Shown piece after piece: positions 23,635-35,238 of a DNA stretch of 64,000 bases (positions are counted from its first letter, which is position 1; each line of letters opens with the position of its first letter). A program made the position numbers and the translations under genes. A model generated the notes under the pieces. The model worked only from the letters and a program-made list of their open reading frames with translations, ran no database searches and was not told where the DNA came from. This stretch comes from Macrolepiota albuminosa (Eukaryota > Basidiomycota > Agaricomycetes > Agaricales > Agaricaceae): positions 831,791-895,790 of the forward strand of contig JAMWFC010000073.1 in assembly GCA_027475525.1 (NCBI GenBank), in the 5' to 3' direction.

Positions 23635-23877
23635 TTATTCACAGGGTAAGATCCCTACCTGAAAATACTTTCTCTCCGTGTCCTCATAAACCTTGCCATA
23701 TTCTACTCCTCCTGACATTGCATAGCTATACGTATACCACTCGTATGGCTGTTCAAAGGACCCCTCCTGAAGTGGCCGGCACTGCTCATCAATAAGCTGA
23801 GAGTCTATTATAGGCCACAAGCTCATGCTTGTGCTCGTGTATGTATGTTGTTCCTGTTGGTGCTGCAACGGTGCCAC
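23635..23877 (-). CDS. Hypothetical 5' exon, 80 codons
   Basis: A minus-strand frame from ATG at 23877 encodes a compositionally normal protein containing SLWPIIDSQLIDEQC and EWYTYSYAMSGGVEYG. A possible donor GTAGGG lies near 23659, so the visible frame may be a first exon. I found no convincing downstream exon and recognise no family. It may be a small gene or a gene fragment. Confidence 0.3.
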   Translation of the reverse strand: MAPLQHQQEQHTYTSTSMSLWPIIDSQLIDEQCRPLQEGSFEQPYEWYTYSYAMSGGVEYGKVYEDTERKYFQVGILPCE

Positions 23878-24139
23878 CGCGGACAGTGAGGAAGCCGGAA
23901 AATTGAGATAATAGTAATTTGGGGCCTTAAGAATCAGAGATATAAGTATGATTCGAAGGGTGTAATGCGCTACCTAATCATTTTACAAGCAGATTTATAG
24001 ATTATTTGTAATAGAGGTGGGGTAGTACAGTTCAACAAAACTTCCGACAATCAGTCTCAACTCGCAAGAAATCCATCAATGACTTTGTTCTCGCAGCGCC
24101 ACCAAGAAGGATAGATCTATATACACAACGTCAAGACTA

Positions 24140-24870
24140 CGATATCACTTCCCAAGTCCTTTTCCTAGTGATATTAGAGATTTGATGCCGGAGAAAAGTT
24201 CTGTATCTTCACATTTTTCACAGCGTTGTACTTCCACCTTGATTCCGGCATCATCACGGGTTTCCACAGGAAGAACGGCAACATAATCTCTCTGCCTCTG
24301 CTATGACAACATGGTCATCAACGAGTAACAGTCTCAAAGAGAAGTCTTACAAGTTGTTTATCATTCTCTCGTAGAAATCTTTTGACGAGGTTGATTCCAC
24401 ACATAGTGCTTGCAATGGCAAGTAGACATCAAAGGCAGAACATAGCGGATCCTGCGTTGGGGGGTTTAAATGAATTGCATATACTTTTATGTTGCAGAGG
24501 CGCCCAAAGCGTCCATGTAGGAGAGAACGCAAGATCAGGACGGAGATGTAGGTCATACCAAACGGCCATGAGAGGAAGAGTCCTTGACTATTTTTCAGAT
24601 GCCCAGCAGACCTCATGTGCATGGTAAGCAAGTTAAATCCATTTCTCTCTATTAAACCAACATTCTATCAATATATTACAGCTGCACAACATAAGCCATT
24701 GCTTGGTGTAAAGGCGGGTTCCGAGGGTAAGGAGCCTTTTCGGAGGCCTCTGCACAACAAGCGTTCAGCATCCATTGTTGAACTCTCACGAAATCTTGAG
24801 GCCATTCCCAGCATGGCGCCATGGTTGGGCAGATGCCGTTTTCAGGAGCAGTAGGGCCGAGAGGTCTCAC
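24140..24870 (-). pseudogene. Unrecognised multi-exon coding remnant
   Basis: Three minus-strand open segments look exon-like. These are 24670-24835 (WEWPQDFVRVQQWML), 24350-24610 (GLFLSWPFGMTYISV ... SKDFYERMINNL, then a GTAAGA donor) and about 24150-24300 (DYVAVLPVETRDDAGIKVEV). Spacing and splice-like signals suit a fungal gene of 50-bp introns, but the ends are unclear and I do not recognise the protein. It could be a pseudogene or a real gene with further exons. Confidence 0.25.
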
Positions 24871-26888
24871 TTTTCTTCTGTGCTGCTCTTTTCATCTTCC
24901 CATTTGTATTGCAGCACAGGTGAGCGCACGCAATCGCTCTCTCACCCTACGTTCCTCATGTTCATGTCGTTCCTTTGCAGAGTAGCAAATTCGTTCATTT
25001 ATTTCCCTTTCCCGTTTTCCCTGCTTCGCTTATTCTAATCTGCAAAAGGTGAGACACTCATCCACAATGAGCTCCTCCTCATCTCTCACCATAGTTTTAT
25101 TGAGCTTGGCATTAAGGAAGTTTCCACCGTCGAGAACGTGTTTCGGTGAACTGGGGACGTGGCAAAGTATAAATTAGAGATGGAATTCAAATGGATAACT
25201 CGTGGGAAATAAAAGAATTTAGAGATTGCCATGACATCACAAGATCGGGAAAAGCTTATTATCCTATCATCCCACCACAACAAGTGTGCTTGGAATTCCA
25301 TCGTCGGAACTCCAGTAAGAAAACAGCGAAAAGAATACCAGTGAGACACTCACCAGAGCACATATTAGATTGACATCCCAAGTCCGTCACAAGCCTTTAC
25401 CTCGTGAATATGCACATACTTGCCGCTCTTTGTTCCAAGCCTTCACCCTTCCCAAGGTACTATGACCCAATATCATTTTTCTAATGATACTCCGTCTGAT
25501 GATTAGTCTCTCAGGATGTAAATAATCGCTCCCACATCAGCTCAAGCACATAGCGCTGTTGTCAATAGCAGATAATTCTTGGGGCATGGTTCATAAGCGC
25601 ATCAGTTCTGGATCTATTTTCCTCTGTTTTCTCCGCCTTGGGTTGATCCGGTGGTGATGGTTTTGGCATTGAAGCAGTGTAATTGAATACCAGGGGCCGC
25701 TCATCTTCAGAGTCTTTGATTGTCAAGTCTGACTTGTCGTCATTAATCATAATTTCTTGGTGTGGATCGTGTTTTCAGGCCAGTAGACTAGCGTGTGTCG
25801 TTGGAGGTGAGACCGTCGTGGTTGTGAATGAAAAGAAAGGCCGGAGACACTATTACATATAGTGCTTGGGGTCTGCTCATTATTAATACATTGGTATTTT
25901 CCCGACCTCGTCTTCGCTTTCCCGGTGGCACATTTTGGTGATAGCCAAAATCAAGTTCGAACATGCGAGACCCATTTGCTTGTCACGATGTGGATTAATC
26001 GTCGAAGGTCAGCATCTGACGTTACTCTTAGGATTCAAGTCTTACCCTGTTCACACCCAGATTACAGGATGGGATCCATTGTTTAGCGCAATCACTTACA
26101 TAATGGTGCATCAGAAAAGTGCCTTTCGCCTGTTCACATGGCTTTGCTTTGTAAGTATTGAGCATTCTCTATTTCTGATGTATTAATTTCCCACAAAAAA
26201 AGTCATTCAACAATTTTTCTTTTGAAAATTGGCACATCCTTCACCTCACTGGTGGCAATCGTGTATGTCGGTTTTGTCCTTTCTCGATGTCAGATATGGT
26301 GATTGTAGAGCCATTCATTTGAGTAGAAGAATGTTTTGATTTATTGACAGGCTGTTTCTTTCAATGATTCCACCAACGGGATACCCCGGAAGGCAATGAC
26401 GAAGGCGGGAACTCACTATCCAGATCAGGTAATTCGGAGAAGTAAACGCGGTTAAGAAGAAATCGCCGATTTGAACCAGGAAGACAGGCGGAACACTCGA
26501 CGCTTCTGATTCATCAGAAAGTGAAAGAGGAGCAGAATAGGGCCGTTCATCTTTGGAATATAGGACTAGTAAGCGTCGAGCGTTCCAAGGTGTGTGGGAA
26601 GGGAGAAGGTACTGTGAGTGAGAACAAATATACATGCTTTGACAGACTGTGTAAAATCATGTCTATAGAAATTGCTGACCTTCATGAAAAAATAGTTGTT
26701 CAAGAAGAAAACCGTACCTACACAATGGATATCTATTGGCCACTTTTGCCCACACTGACAGCAACCTGGATTACTTCATCCCTCCATCCCTCTGCCGATT
26801 AATATGATGCATCCCGCCCCGTTTAATATAAATTCGCTCATGGATCCTTTTTTGCACCAACCTCAGGAGGGCGCGAGCAAGAACTAAG
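24871..26888. other. Intergenic, with a duplicated gene fragment
   Basis: No complete gene is supported. The segment contains the inverted DUF262-gene copy at 25603-25747. A 60-codon plus-strand frame at 25191 and frames near 26521 show no recognised features. The sequence just upstream of 26889 may hold the promoter of the kinase-like gene. Confidence 0.35.
25603..25747 (-). repeat. Inverted copy of the DUF262-gene N-terminal segment
   Basis: The minus strand encodes SDLTIKDSEDERPLVFNYTA and on to ENRSRT. It is nearly identical to the plus-strand segment at 27930-28077 (about 145 against 148 bp, a few substitutions and one 3-bp difference). Similarity stops abruptly on both sides. The pair forms an inverted repeat around the kinase-like gene at 26889-27584. 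Confidence 0.85.
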
Positions 26889-27584
26889 ATGTCCACAACC
26901 GACATCCTTTTCTTTGCAGAACCTATGGAGCAGGTGGGTAATGATCCATCTTTTTGGCTCTCCGTTATTGGACAAAAGTATTCTAGGTCAGAAAGCTAAT
27001 CCAAGTCGCCAAAGCTCTTGAGCATCTTCATCAACATAACGTAGTTCATGGTCATCTGCACCCCGTAAGCTCGTTTAGCTTTGGAAGGACATCATTAACG
27101 CCCATTCACTTGGTCCAGGGAAACATCTTCATCACTGCTGGAGGTGACGCCACGATTACAGACCTCTCCATCAATATGTTTGCTCGTGCGTCACAGGAGT
27201 TCAGAGTCCCACTTGACGTTTCTTCTGTATATCAGGCCCCAGAGGCCTTGGACCCTTGCCAGATGGTCCTACGTCTACCTTCAGATGCTTATGCATTTGC
27301 ATCCGTGATTTACACCGTGAGAGTCAATGATCCCAACGTTTATATTCTAACTCTTGCCCCAGGTTATGACGGGACACTCGCTGTGGGACGCCAGCTCAAT
27401 CCAAGCAATTTGGGACTCAATCAAGGAGATCTCACTCTTTGGAAATTCACACATTCTCAAGCCAATGGTCATTGCAGACAACCTATGGCAAGTTCTATTA
27501 AGGTGCTGGTCCTATGACCCAGAAGCTCGACCAACAATGAAAGATATTGTCTTTGAGCTGGAGGATATCTTCCTTTACATGTAA
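26889..27584 (+). CDS. Short kinase-like protein (C-lobe only), four exons
   Basis: Exons 26889-26933, 26987-27064, 27119-27316 and 27363-27584 give 180 residues with phases that fit and no stop; introns are 53, 54 and 46 bp with GT-AG ends. The product matches the C-terminal lobe of tyrosine-kinase-like fungal kinases: ALEHLHQHNVVHGHLHPGN in place of HRDLKPxN, ITDLSINMF in place of the DFG region, VYQAPEAL for APE, SDAYAFASVIY, and CWSYDPEARPTMKDIVFEL. The N-lobe with glycine loop and ATP-binding lysine is absent, and the HRD Asp position is occupied by His. It is probably a pseudokinase or truncated duplicate rather than an active enzyme. Upstream exons could have been missed. Confidence 0.72.
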
Positions 27585-27929
27585 CCACGTTTGGCACTAA
27601 TACAACTCACTATGGTCTATGAAAAACAAAGGATTGGTCCAAGCTCGATACATGTGATTTGTCTGGATAAGTTGAATACAGAGTGCACGGAGAACAACGA
27701 GAAGCATGACAACAACAAGGACAAATGTAATGACCGAAAGCAATGAGGAGAACCAGGTTTCCATAGCAAATTTTGACGTTTGGTAATGAGGGAACGGTAA
27801 ACGAAAAAATGTTTCACCGGCTGTGAGAAATGTGAGATTCTCTGGCTGCCTCTGCAGTTGATGTTTGTAAAGATAGTGCCGGACCGGTCACGCATCGCGT
27901 GCTTACTTTTAGATATTTCATCTCTGTGG

Positions 27930-28760
27930 ATTAATGATGACGAGTCAGACTTGACTGAGATCGAAGACTCTAAAGATGAGCGGCCCCTGGTATTCAATTA
28001 CACCGCTTCAATGCCAAAACCATCACCACCAGATCAACCCAAAGCGGAGAAAACAGAGGAAAATCGATCCAGAACTGGTCCTCGATTTAACAAGCCTCAC
28101 CTGTATCCAGATACTATTCAAACAATTTATTGTAATTATCTAATTTTGCCGTATCCAAATTGTTTCAACGGTATCCCAGACGAGCTTACAAACAAGATCA
28201 TTGACGTTGACCAAGAATATCAGCGAAGTAACTTTTCTTTATCCTTTGATAACCTCTTTGTAATCCATGCGTGGGAACAGGTGTGGTCTGGGATGACATC
28301 AAGCAAGGATATCTCATTGATTCTTTGATGAACAACTATTTTGTGTTCCCACTGGTTTTTGGTACGTCGTGGTGTATAAAGCTTTCTTCTATATATGGAT
28401 GACCCTTTTCTTTGAGTAAAGCTGAAAGGACACGTGAAGCTGATGACGTCAAGATCAAAGTCTGTATAGATGGTAGACAGAGAATCACCGCCATACAGCA
28501 GTATGTGCAGAGTTGTTATCTAAGATTGACCGATTCTTGACAGAAATTGCAGGTTCAGAGAAGGAAAAGTGCGAAGTTCCCACTTTTCTGATGATAAATT
28601 GCTGACCCTTTCCATTAGATATCTTGTAAGACATACAAATTTCTTGATTGTCAGTACTCTTACACTCGTTTGTTCATTATCAAAGATAGAGATTCGTGAG
28701 TTTACTTCTGGTATTTGGTTAACTCTCACCTCGCGACCTCGTGACAATATAGACAGCTGA
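27930..28760 (+). CDS. DUF262-type protein, partial
   Basis: An acidic N-terminal segment (DDESDLTEIEDS ... SMPKPSPPDQPK) is followed by DVDQEYQRS, an intron at 28228-28280, then VVWDDIKQGYLIDSLMNNYF and PLVF. After a second intron (28362-28421) comes CIDGRQRITAIQ, and after a third (28501-28552) FREGKVRSSHFSD. These are the ordered hallmarks of DUF262 (EYQR, W...K..LIDS, DGxQRL), a ParB/Srx-fold nuclease-like domain also found in bacterial GmrSD restriction factors and in many Agaricomycetes. The start codon is uncertain: the duplicate at 25747 has ATG where this copy has TGG. The 3' part after about 28620 is unclear. Confidence 0.65.
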
Positions 28761-29655
28761 ACTGTGAAATGTGGTACGAAAAAGTACCTGCAGGCAAGAA
28801 GGGACAGCATTTACTCCAGCGCAGCGACAGCGGTTCAACAACTCCCGAATATTAATCTGTAAATATTCTAAGATAGAAGAGCACAATGAGCCTGAGGTTT
28901 TCCAAGTATGTCTCTGACGCCTCTCCTAATGTAGTCATTAACGCCTATTTTTAATAGCAAGCCCAGAATGGTGTCGCTTTGTCGACTCACGGTCGGTCTT
29001 GTCCTGAAGTAAACTTCTCTCTCTTTAGCTGACTTGCCTATTAGAATGCCTGAACCCAATGGTGACTTGATTTGAGAAATGTACAGATCCACGTCTATCG
29101 GCTTGCGAGATGTCTCTTGATGGCTGTTTGGGTGGATTCTAGTTCCAGCAGCATACATAGAAGAGGATTTGACGGACCTTTTTTTTTCAGACTTAAATAC
29201 AACTTATCTTGCGTTCTATTTGAATCATTCACAGTATCAACCTGCTGTTAAGGCAATTTTGCATTCCCCATTTTTGTTTCAAGGTATTCAGCCGACTTCT
29301 TGAGTCTTCATGGTAGCACAGGTTTTGTGGTGTGACATAAATCAGATCTAGAGACGTCTGACATGACTAGACCCAGATCCCAAAGAACAAGGTAAGCACC
29401 AAGCGTTCTCAAACAGCAAATAAGAAATATAAAATATTGAGAGTGCAATCGCAGAGCCCGCTACGACGGAAATAAGCTATGTATTTACGAACTGACTCTG
29501 CAGTAAGCCGATCAGGTGGCTTTGAGTTTTGCAATGAAATCTAAAATAATGGGGTGGGTTGGGGGTAACGGGGGTGTTTTCCGGCTCTGAACGTCGCGGA
29601 ATCTTTGCTTGTGACTGGGAATGTGTCAGAAACTGCACTTCGCCTTACGGACAAC
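28761..29655. other. Intergenic, no gene seen
   Basis: Frames are short. The plus strand near 28790-28830 (AFTPAQRQRF) may be a last exon of the DUF262-type gene, but I cannot connect it. The rest holds no recognised motif. Confidence 0.35.
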
Positions 29656-32170
29656 TTACATTAGTAACTCCTTAGAAAGACTTAGGTCCACGGGTTCCTT
29701 AATCCGAAGCTTATGCAGTTCACTTGGATTCAAGTGGGCCAGGAAATTTTCACAATAGAAGTTTCGAGGCAGGCCAGCAGCAGCATGGGATATGTGACGT
29801 TCAGGGTGACATGATGGTACCCAATGGTGGGGAAACTGGCCTGGAGTTGGCCTACCATCTCCATGGAATCGAGACAAAAGATGCAACTTGTCAAACAAAC
29901 GAAGCCAGTTGTCGACTGCAGGGTTTCTCCATGGGAGTCGTGCAATCACGGCCTGCTCTGGAGTTTGGTGGTCATAGTCCGTTTTGTCGCCACTCATGGC
30001 CTCCATATTCATGTACTTCCAGATGACAGCCCAATGTGCTAACATGCTGTCAACGTTCAAGTTATTGAAAGCCTGCTTTTGTCTTCTATACAACTGTCAA
30101 GGAGCTTCAATTACCTGGGCTCAGGTATGGCAAAGCAGAACTCACTAGGCGGCGCTGCATGGTTCGGGCTTTCTCTTTCTCGCGGTCTCTTGCGTCTTGG
30201 GGGTCCTCCATTTTGAGCGCCTTCCTATACATATTGCCCAGATAGTTAATGTGAGTGAAGAATGCTTTTTCAATCTGTGCATGATCTTTGCAGCTATAGT
30301 CCTCTTGCAAGACGAATTCTTTGGAAAAAAGTTCAGCAGCACGTTTATTCCATGGAGTAGCAGTTTCTTTTGTCGTAAAATCAAGAACTAGATTGTGAAT
30401 GTCGGGCCCATGAGCATCATTTCTTGTAGTCTTATATCTTAAGGCTATTTCTTTCGAAATAGAGTTGACTGGTGCCTCATGTGACTTCCGATGCATCAGA
30501 AGGTGAGTTAGTTCTTGGACATCAGACTGTGCCACGAATAAGATTTCAGCAAGCAAAATGAGCGCATGAACATCACCTGGAGCTCATTGTGGGTCATAGA
30601 GCGATACTTGATGCCGTCATGAGGTGGGGTTTGTGGCCTTTTGGGCCTGCTCGATGATTCCATGTTGCTCTGGTCATAGGATTGTCTAAGTTTATCGCTT
30701 CTGCCCCTGCAACAAGGTTGCCGTCTGTGTATGTCTGACCAACTGAAGGCTCCTCGGTCACTGTCATCACTATATCGACCTTCATTGTTTCCGCCATTCT
30801 TGTTTCGTTCAAAGTCCATGTTGTCATCATCCCCCCCCCAACAGGGAAATCCAGAGAATGTAGGATTAACCAGATCCGGTGATGCTGCTGTCAGTTCGAG
30901 GTCCATAGCGTCATCAGTGTCCCCCCAACTCGGGAATGAGGACGTTGAAGGATCAATCGGAGATGGTGACGCTACTATCCCTTCCCAACTCGGGAATGAG
31001 GACGTTGAAGGATCAATCGGAGATGGTGACGCTACTATCCCTTCCCAACCCGGGAACGAAGGGGATACAGAATCAATCGGAAACAGAGACGCTGCGGTTG
31101 GTACGTGCGAAGCATCGGTTGCCGTGTTGCCGGTGTCCCCCCAACCTGGAAAAGTAGAGGATATCTGCGAAGCATCAGTTGCTGTGTTCCCTTCAAGGTC
31201 CATGGCGTCATCGTTGTCCCCCCAAGGTAGAGGATCCATGATTAACTGGAGATGATGACGCTGCTGTGTTCCCTTCGAGGTCCATAGCATCATCATTGTC
31301 CCCCCAACCCGGAAATGCAGAGGATGCAGGATCAATCGGAGCTGGTGACGCTGCTGTCGGTACCTGCGAAGCGTTGGCCGCCGTGTTCCTTTTGATGTCT
31401 ATGGCATCATCGAGGCCCATGGTGTCATCGGTGACCTCGCAAACCACAGAAGTCAATGAAGGGACTGAAAACTCAGAATTTTCCTCATGCACCTGAAAAA
31501 TTGGAATAGTGATGTGACTGATAGTAACAGATGAATCCGGTGCTGGTTCTGGTAAGTTCAACAGACCCGGTGATGCGAGCTCTTCAGCAATCTGAGGGGC
31601 ATTGATAGATGCAACGGGAGTAAACATTGGTCCAGTTGCCGATTGGGAGTTCATCAAAGACCCGGAAGAGGCTGCAAGGGTAACAGGCACAGATGTTACT
31701 GCAGGCATGTGAGAAACCTCAGTGGCTGGCCCACTGTATGATTCTGAATCCGGGAGATTTTCCTCAGTAGTGTTCTCGATGAGTGAAGGAGCCTTTGCAC
31801 AATCAGCCATCTGACCAGGCGAAGCCAAAGAGGACTGGATAGCTGCAACAGTGGGAATTTTGCATCTGTTGCCTAAAAAGATATAAACACTCAGTATGCA
31901 TGAAATTAAATCATTGCACGGGAGCACCTGTGCTTTGGAGTGGGTCTTCATTTGTATGAGGGGTATTTTCCTCTTCTGCAGTGTCAATTTTGATTTTCTT
32001 GGTAGGTGGACCAATGTGGTCCCTCTGCCGTGCGAATGTCTTGTCAATCGAGGTGGGACGTGTTCATTTTAGAGGGAGGGCTATAGCAGTCAACTCTTCT
32101 GTTGTCTGACCGCCTGAGTCATAACCACCAGAAGGGACCTCAGACATTCGCTGAACTGGATTGAGGGAGA
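29656..32170 (-). pseudogene. Orphan fungal protein with WGDxDDAMDLE repeats
   Basis: A minus-strand spliced gene: an exon from before 32047 to about 30577 (with an intron near 31875-31930), then 30526-30146 and 30093-29656, with GT-AG introns of 50 and 52 bp. It begins with basic PPTKKIKID (likely nuclear signal), then a Ser/Pro/Ala-rich region with repeated FPSWGDTDDAMDLE-type units including an exact 60-bp tandem repeat (30941-31060). The C-terminal part has an EAMSGDKTDYDH block and ends LPRNFYCENFLAHL. This C-terminal pattern recurs in orphan proteins of mushroom genomes that often sit near transposons. An in-frame TGA near 32068 (Arg expected) and a frameshift near 31210-31260 suggest a pseudogene. 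The function is unknown. Confidence 0.55.
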
Positions 32171-33748
32171 GACCTAAATTGACTTAGTACAAGTCAAGGT
32201 CAGAACTGCCCATTGTCACAAACCTAAAGTGATGCCTTGCCCAATGTGTGAGGCTGAAATATTTTGAGGATGCAAGCGAACAGGAGTGATTTCCCCTATG
32301 CCGTGGAAAAAAGTTGGGGAATTTTATGTGTGGCCACAGAAGGAAACTTACATTTCAAGGAAGTGGATCCAAAGTGTAACGTGCATCTCCTTACAAGAGG
32401 TGGTGCTCGCCTGTCCAGCTTGGCGCGTCCAGGGAGTGCCATGCTACCTAACGTGGGTTATTAGCCTGGGGTCTCTGTCTCTTTCCAGAGAATAGCTTTT
32501 TCCTTACTCTTAGCAACTTGGCTCTGAGTGCGACAAATATCAGCAGACAGCCTCCGAGTTTGCTGTTTTCGCTTATTTTGCTTTGTGACCACATCCTTGC
32601 TGCAAGTCTCAATGGTGGGAGTTTGTTGACATTTGACAGACAGAGATCCATCTAAGAGAGTGGTGGGCATGGTGATGAGGCGACTGGGCAAAGACGAAGA
32701 TTGGATAGATTACATACCCTCGCCACGGACTGTCTTTGTGATATTTTTGCTCTGGCAAAAGATACTTTCCTTTGTTGATTCACAAACATTTCTTTGAATC
32801 ATGGGAAAGTGGATTTGGGCTGCTTTCAGCTCATCTTTAATTTCTTGTGTTCCATATGGAGTTATCAAATTGCTCTGTCTCTTTGTTCTGCACGGTTGGC
32901 TCTTGAATTTTACTTCCACGAGTTAATGAACAATAGCATTTCAATAGATTCAAAGGGCGAATGAGAGTTATTGCTCAACAACCACGCATGATAAGATGGG
33001 GTGGCAACCAAAGTTTGGATGACGATACTCATCAGGAATGCCTTGAGAAAAATGAATGTGGTTGCGTGTCATTTTTGATAGACCCTGAATATATCATGTG
33101 AGAGAGTCATTCATTTTAAAGGTTGAGAGCTGCTCACCATTGAGCGTTAGCTTCAAGTTAAGTCGTTCAAAAATGATTGATGGGAGTAATCAGACGTCCG
33201 ATCAGAATTTTGCCCAGATCTACATAGACTTGGAAAATTTCCAAGTAATCGGGAAATGCTCGGTGCCCACTTCGGTTGTGCCTTTTTTTTTTTTCCCTTT
33301 TTGTGCCATTTTCCCGTTTTGCCTCTTCAATACGATTGGAAATCCATCTTCCATTTTGCTACTGTTCTAAGATTGGGATCTGGCTCTAAGTGAAGTACAT
33401 ACACTTGGCAAAAGCGACCCCAAAAAGAATCTATGTACAGGTGAAAGTATTTCTACATATTCTACGTGATGGCAAGGACATGAGATAGTAAAGGGATAGG
33501 ATTTGTATTCGAGCTGTTAGAGTCATTTCACATCTCAAGATCAGAAGGTTGTCAGGATCAGATGTCGGGTCGAAAGAGAGCGCCATACAAGGAGAAAAAG
33601 CTGGTTAATGAGGTAACGACGGCGCATAGAAAATGCCAACACAGGGCGGCTAATAGCCCTGCTTATTCTCATATTCCATTGCGCTTACTATAAACGAGAA
33701 GGCATCATTCATCAGTATTTGATGTGCATCAGGCAAACATATATCATC
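32171..33748. other. Possible upstream exons and intergenic DNA
   Basis: Minus-strand frames 32461-32691 and 32710-32919 are Lys/Gln/Thr-rich and could be upstream exons of the orphan gene, but no motif ties them to it. A run of Ts with CCATTTTCCCGTTTTGCC near 33280-33330 belongs to the pyrimidine repeat family also seen near 21600 and 36320. Nothing else is supported. Confidence 0.35.
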
Positions 33749-35238
33749 TCATGAGATTTGGCCAGATGAGAGCCAACCTTCTGGAAACGCAGCTATGATC
33801 TATGGTGAGGAGCAGAAATCAGCTTGAGTGTGAAGGTATATATATATATAGGGGTCCAAGGATACCGACCTTCTTATAAAGCGCTTTCCTTGATCCCTGT
33901 TCACTCACTTGTATTACCGAGCCTTCAAGAGTGCTGTAAGAGAGAGAGACGTCAGCTCTATCCCCAACACACAGAGGTGGAAAGAAGGGAGGCATCCGCA
34001 AGAAGAGGACAAGCCAATGTGAAAAACCAAAGTAAAGTCAACGACAAAAAACATACTTCTTTTCATTCTCAAGCCGACAGCTCTCATTACTCAACAAAAC
34101 AAGCTGCCACACAATGGCTTTCATCGAGTCTGTAAGCCTATACTTTTTCCCTGGCGGCTGCGACAGATGGTCCTTCCCCTGGAGCGTACCCCACGCTATA
34201 ACACTCTCTTCCCACTCGTCCCGCGCCTTTTGAAACCTGGCCTTCGCTTGTGCCTCGAGCTTGGCCAGAAGTATGTTCTGGCGCTTTTGAAGTAGCTCCT
34301 GGTGCTCAGGGTATACCGTGCGTTTTATAAGTTTCTGCTCATAAACTCCAAGGTAAGCATTGGCAAAGGAACGGGAAGAGGAAAGCGACCCACGCTCATG
34401 GTGAACTTGTTGTATGGGAAGATAGTCGGCATGAGGCTGAAGAAATATTTGTCGTATTTGTCAAGTTTGATTGCGTGGAGAGCGAGTTTAGAGAGGAAGG
34501 GTTTAATCGAAGGTGGGAATTTGCCTTTTTGTTCCCAGTTCTCTGCATGAGTCTTTGAGTCTCAAGTTCGGACCAAGGGTTGAGATACGCACCCTTTGAG
34601 ACACGTTCCCAAAGTGCCTGTATTTCCTGTTGCATTAGTGGGTGGAACGAACCCTGCGGAGTCGATCAAATCAGTAAAACTGGACAGGCACAGGAAAGGT
34701 ACTGACCACATCCACAATCTTCCTCTTTGCTGCCACGTTGCTCTTCACAGTCGATAGTAGTAATGACATATCCTTCTTGCTCGACGCTGTGACAGACAGC
34801 AGAGGGTTCTCGGATTTGGGTTTCTTTGGTGATTTGTCATTGTGTAACGTGACTTCACCAGAAGAAGCATAAAACCCTTGTTGCTTTGTCTGTGCAAAAT
34901 GTGTCCGCTTGTCGATAGCGAGCTCAGAGTCGTCAATGAATGGGTCGGAAATGTCGTAATGGTCAAAGGTTGGATTTTTCTTCTATTGAACAGAAATTAT
35001 CAGTTACTTATCCATGTGAGGTAAGAAAGAACAAAGTTACCTTCTTCTTTTTTTTCTCATTATTGGTGCCCTTATTGTCGTCGTCCTCGCTGTTGCTGTA
35101 TGAAGTGGTGGTAGCAATAGTAGGTGTCAACCGTTGCTGACCAGGGGCACAAGCCAGGTCCGCAATATTGACGGCATAGTTCTCAGGACCGCCGAGACCG
35201 ATGTCAAGGCGGATAGTCTGAAGCGGGGCATGGGTCAT
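33749..35238 (-). CDS. Hpc2/ubinuclein-family HIR complex subunit, seven exons
   Basis: Exons (minus) 35238-35041, 34982-34707, 34653-34593, 34542-34394, 34334-34057, 33933-33870 and 33799-33749 sum to 1077 nt, an open frame of 358 residues with all phases consistent. Residues 6-30 contain TIRLDIGLGGPENYAVNIA. The Hpc2-related domain follows at about 68-115 (HYDISDPFIDDSELA, THFAQTKQQGFYASSGEV). A ubinuclein middle domain covers about 180-290 (KFPPSIKPFLSKLA, FFSLMPTIFPYNKFTM, KLIKRTVYPEHQELL), with a conserved C-terminal tail (YRLTDSMKAIVWQL, AFPEGWLSSGQIS). The family binds histone H3-H4 as part of the HIR/HIRA replication-independent chaperone in the nucleus. The start is the first ATG before the conserved GGPENY region. 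Confidence 0.88.

Noticed and set aside
27930..28760. Bacterial GmrSD restriction gene acquired by transfer
   Set aside because: The domain motifs sit in spliced exons with fungal introns and an acidic N-terminus of the kind seen in mushroom proteins. No bacterial context is present.
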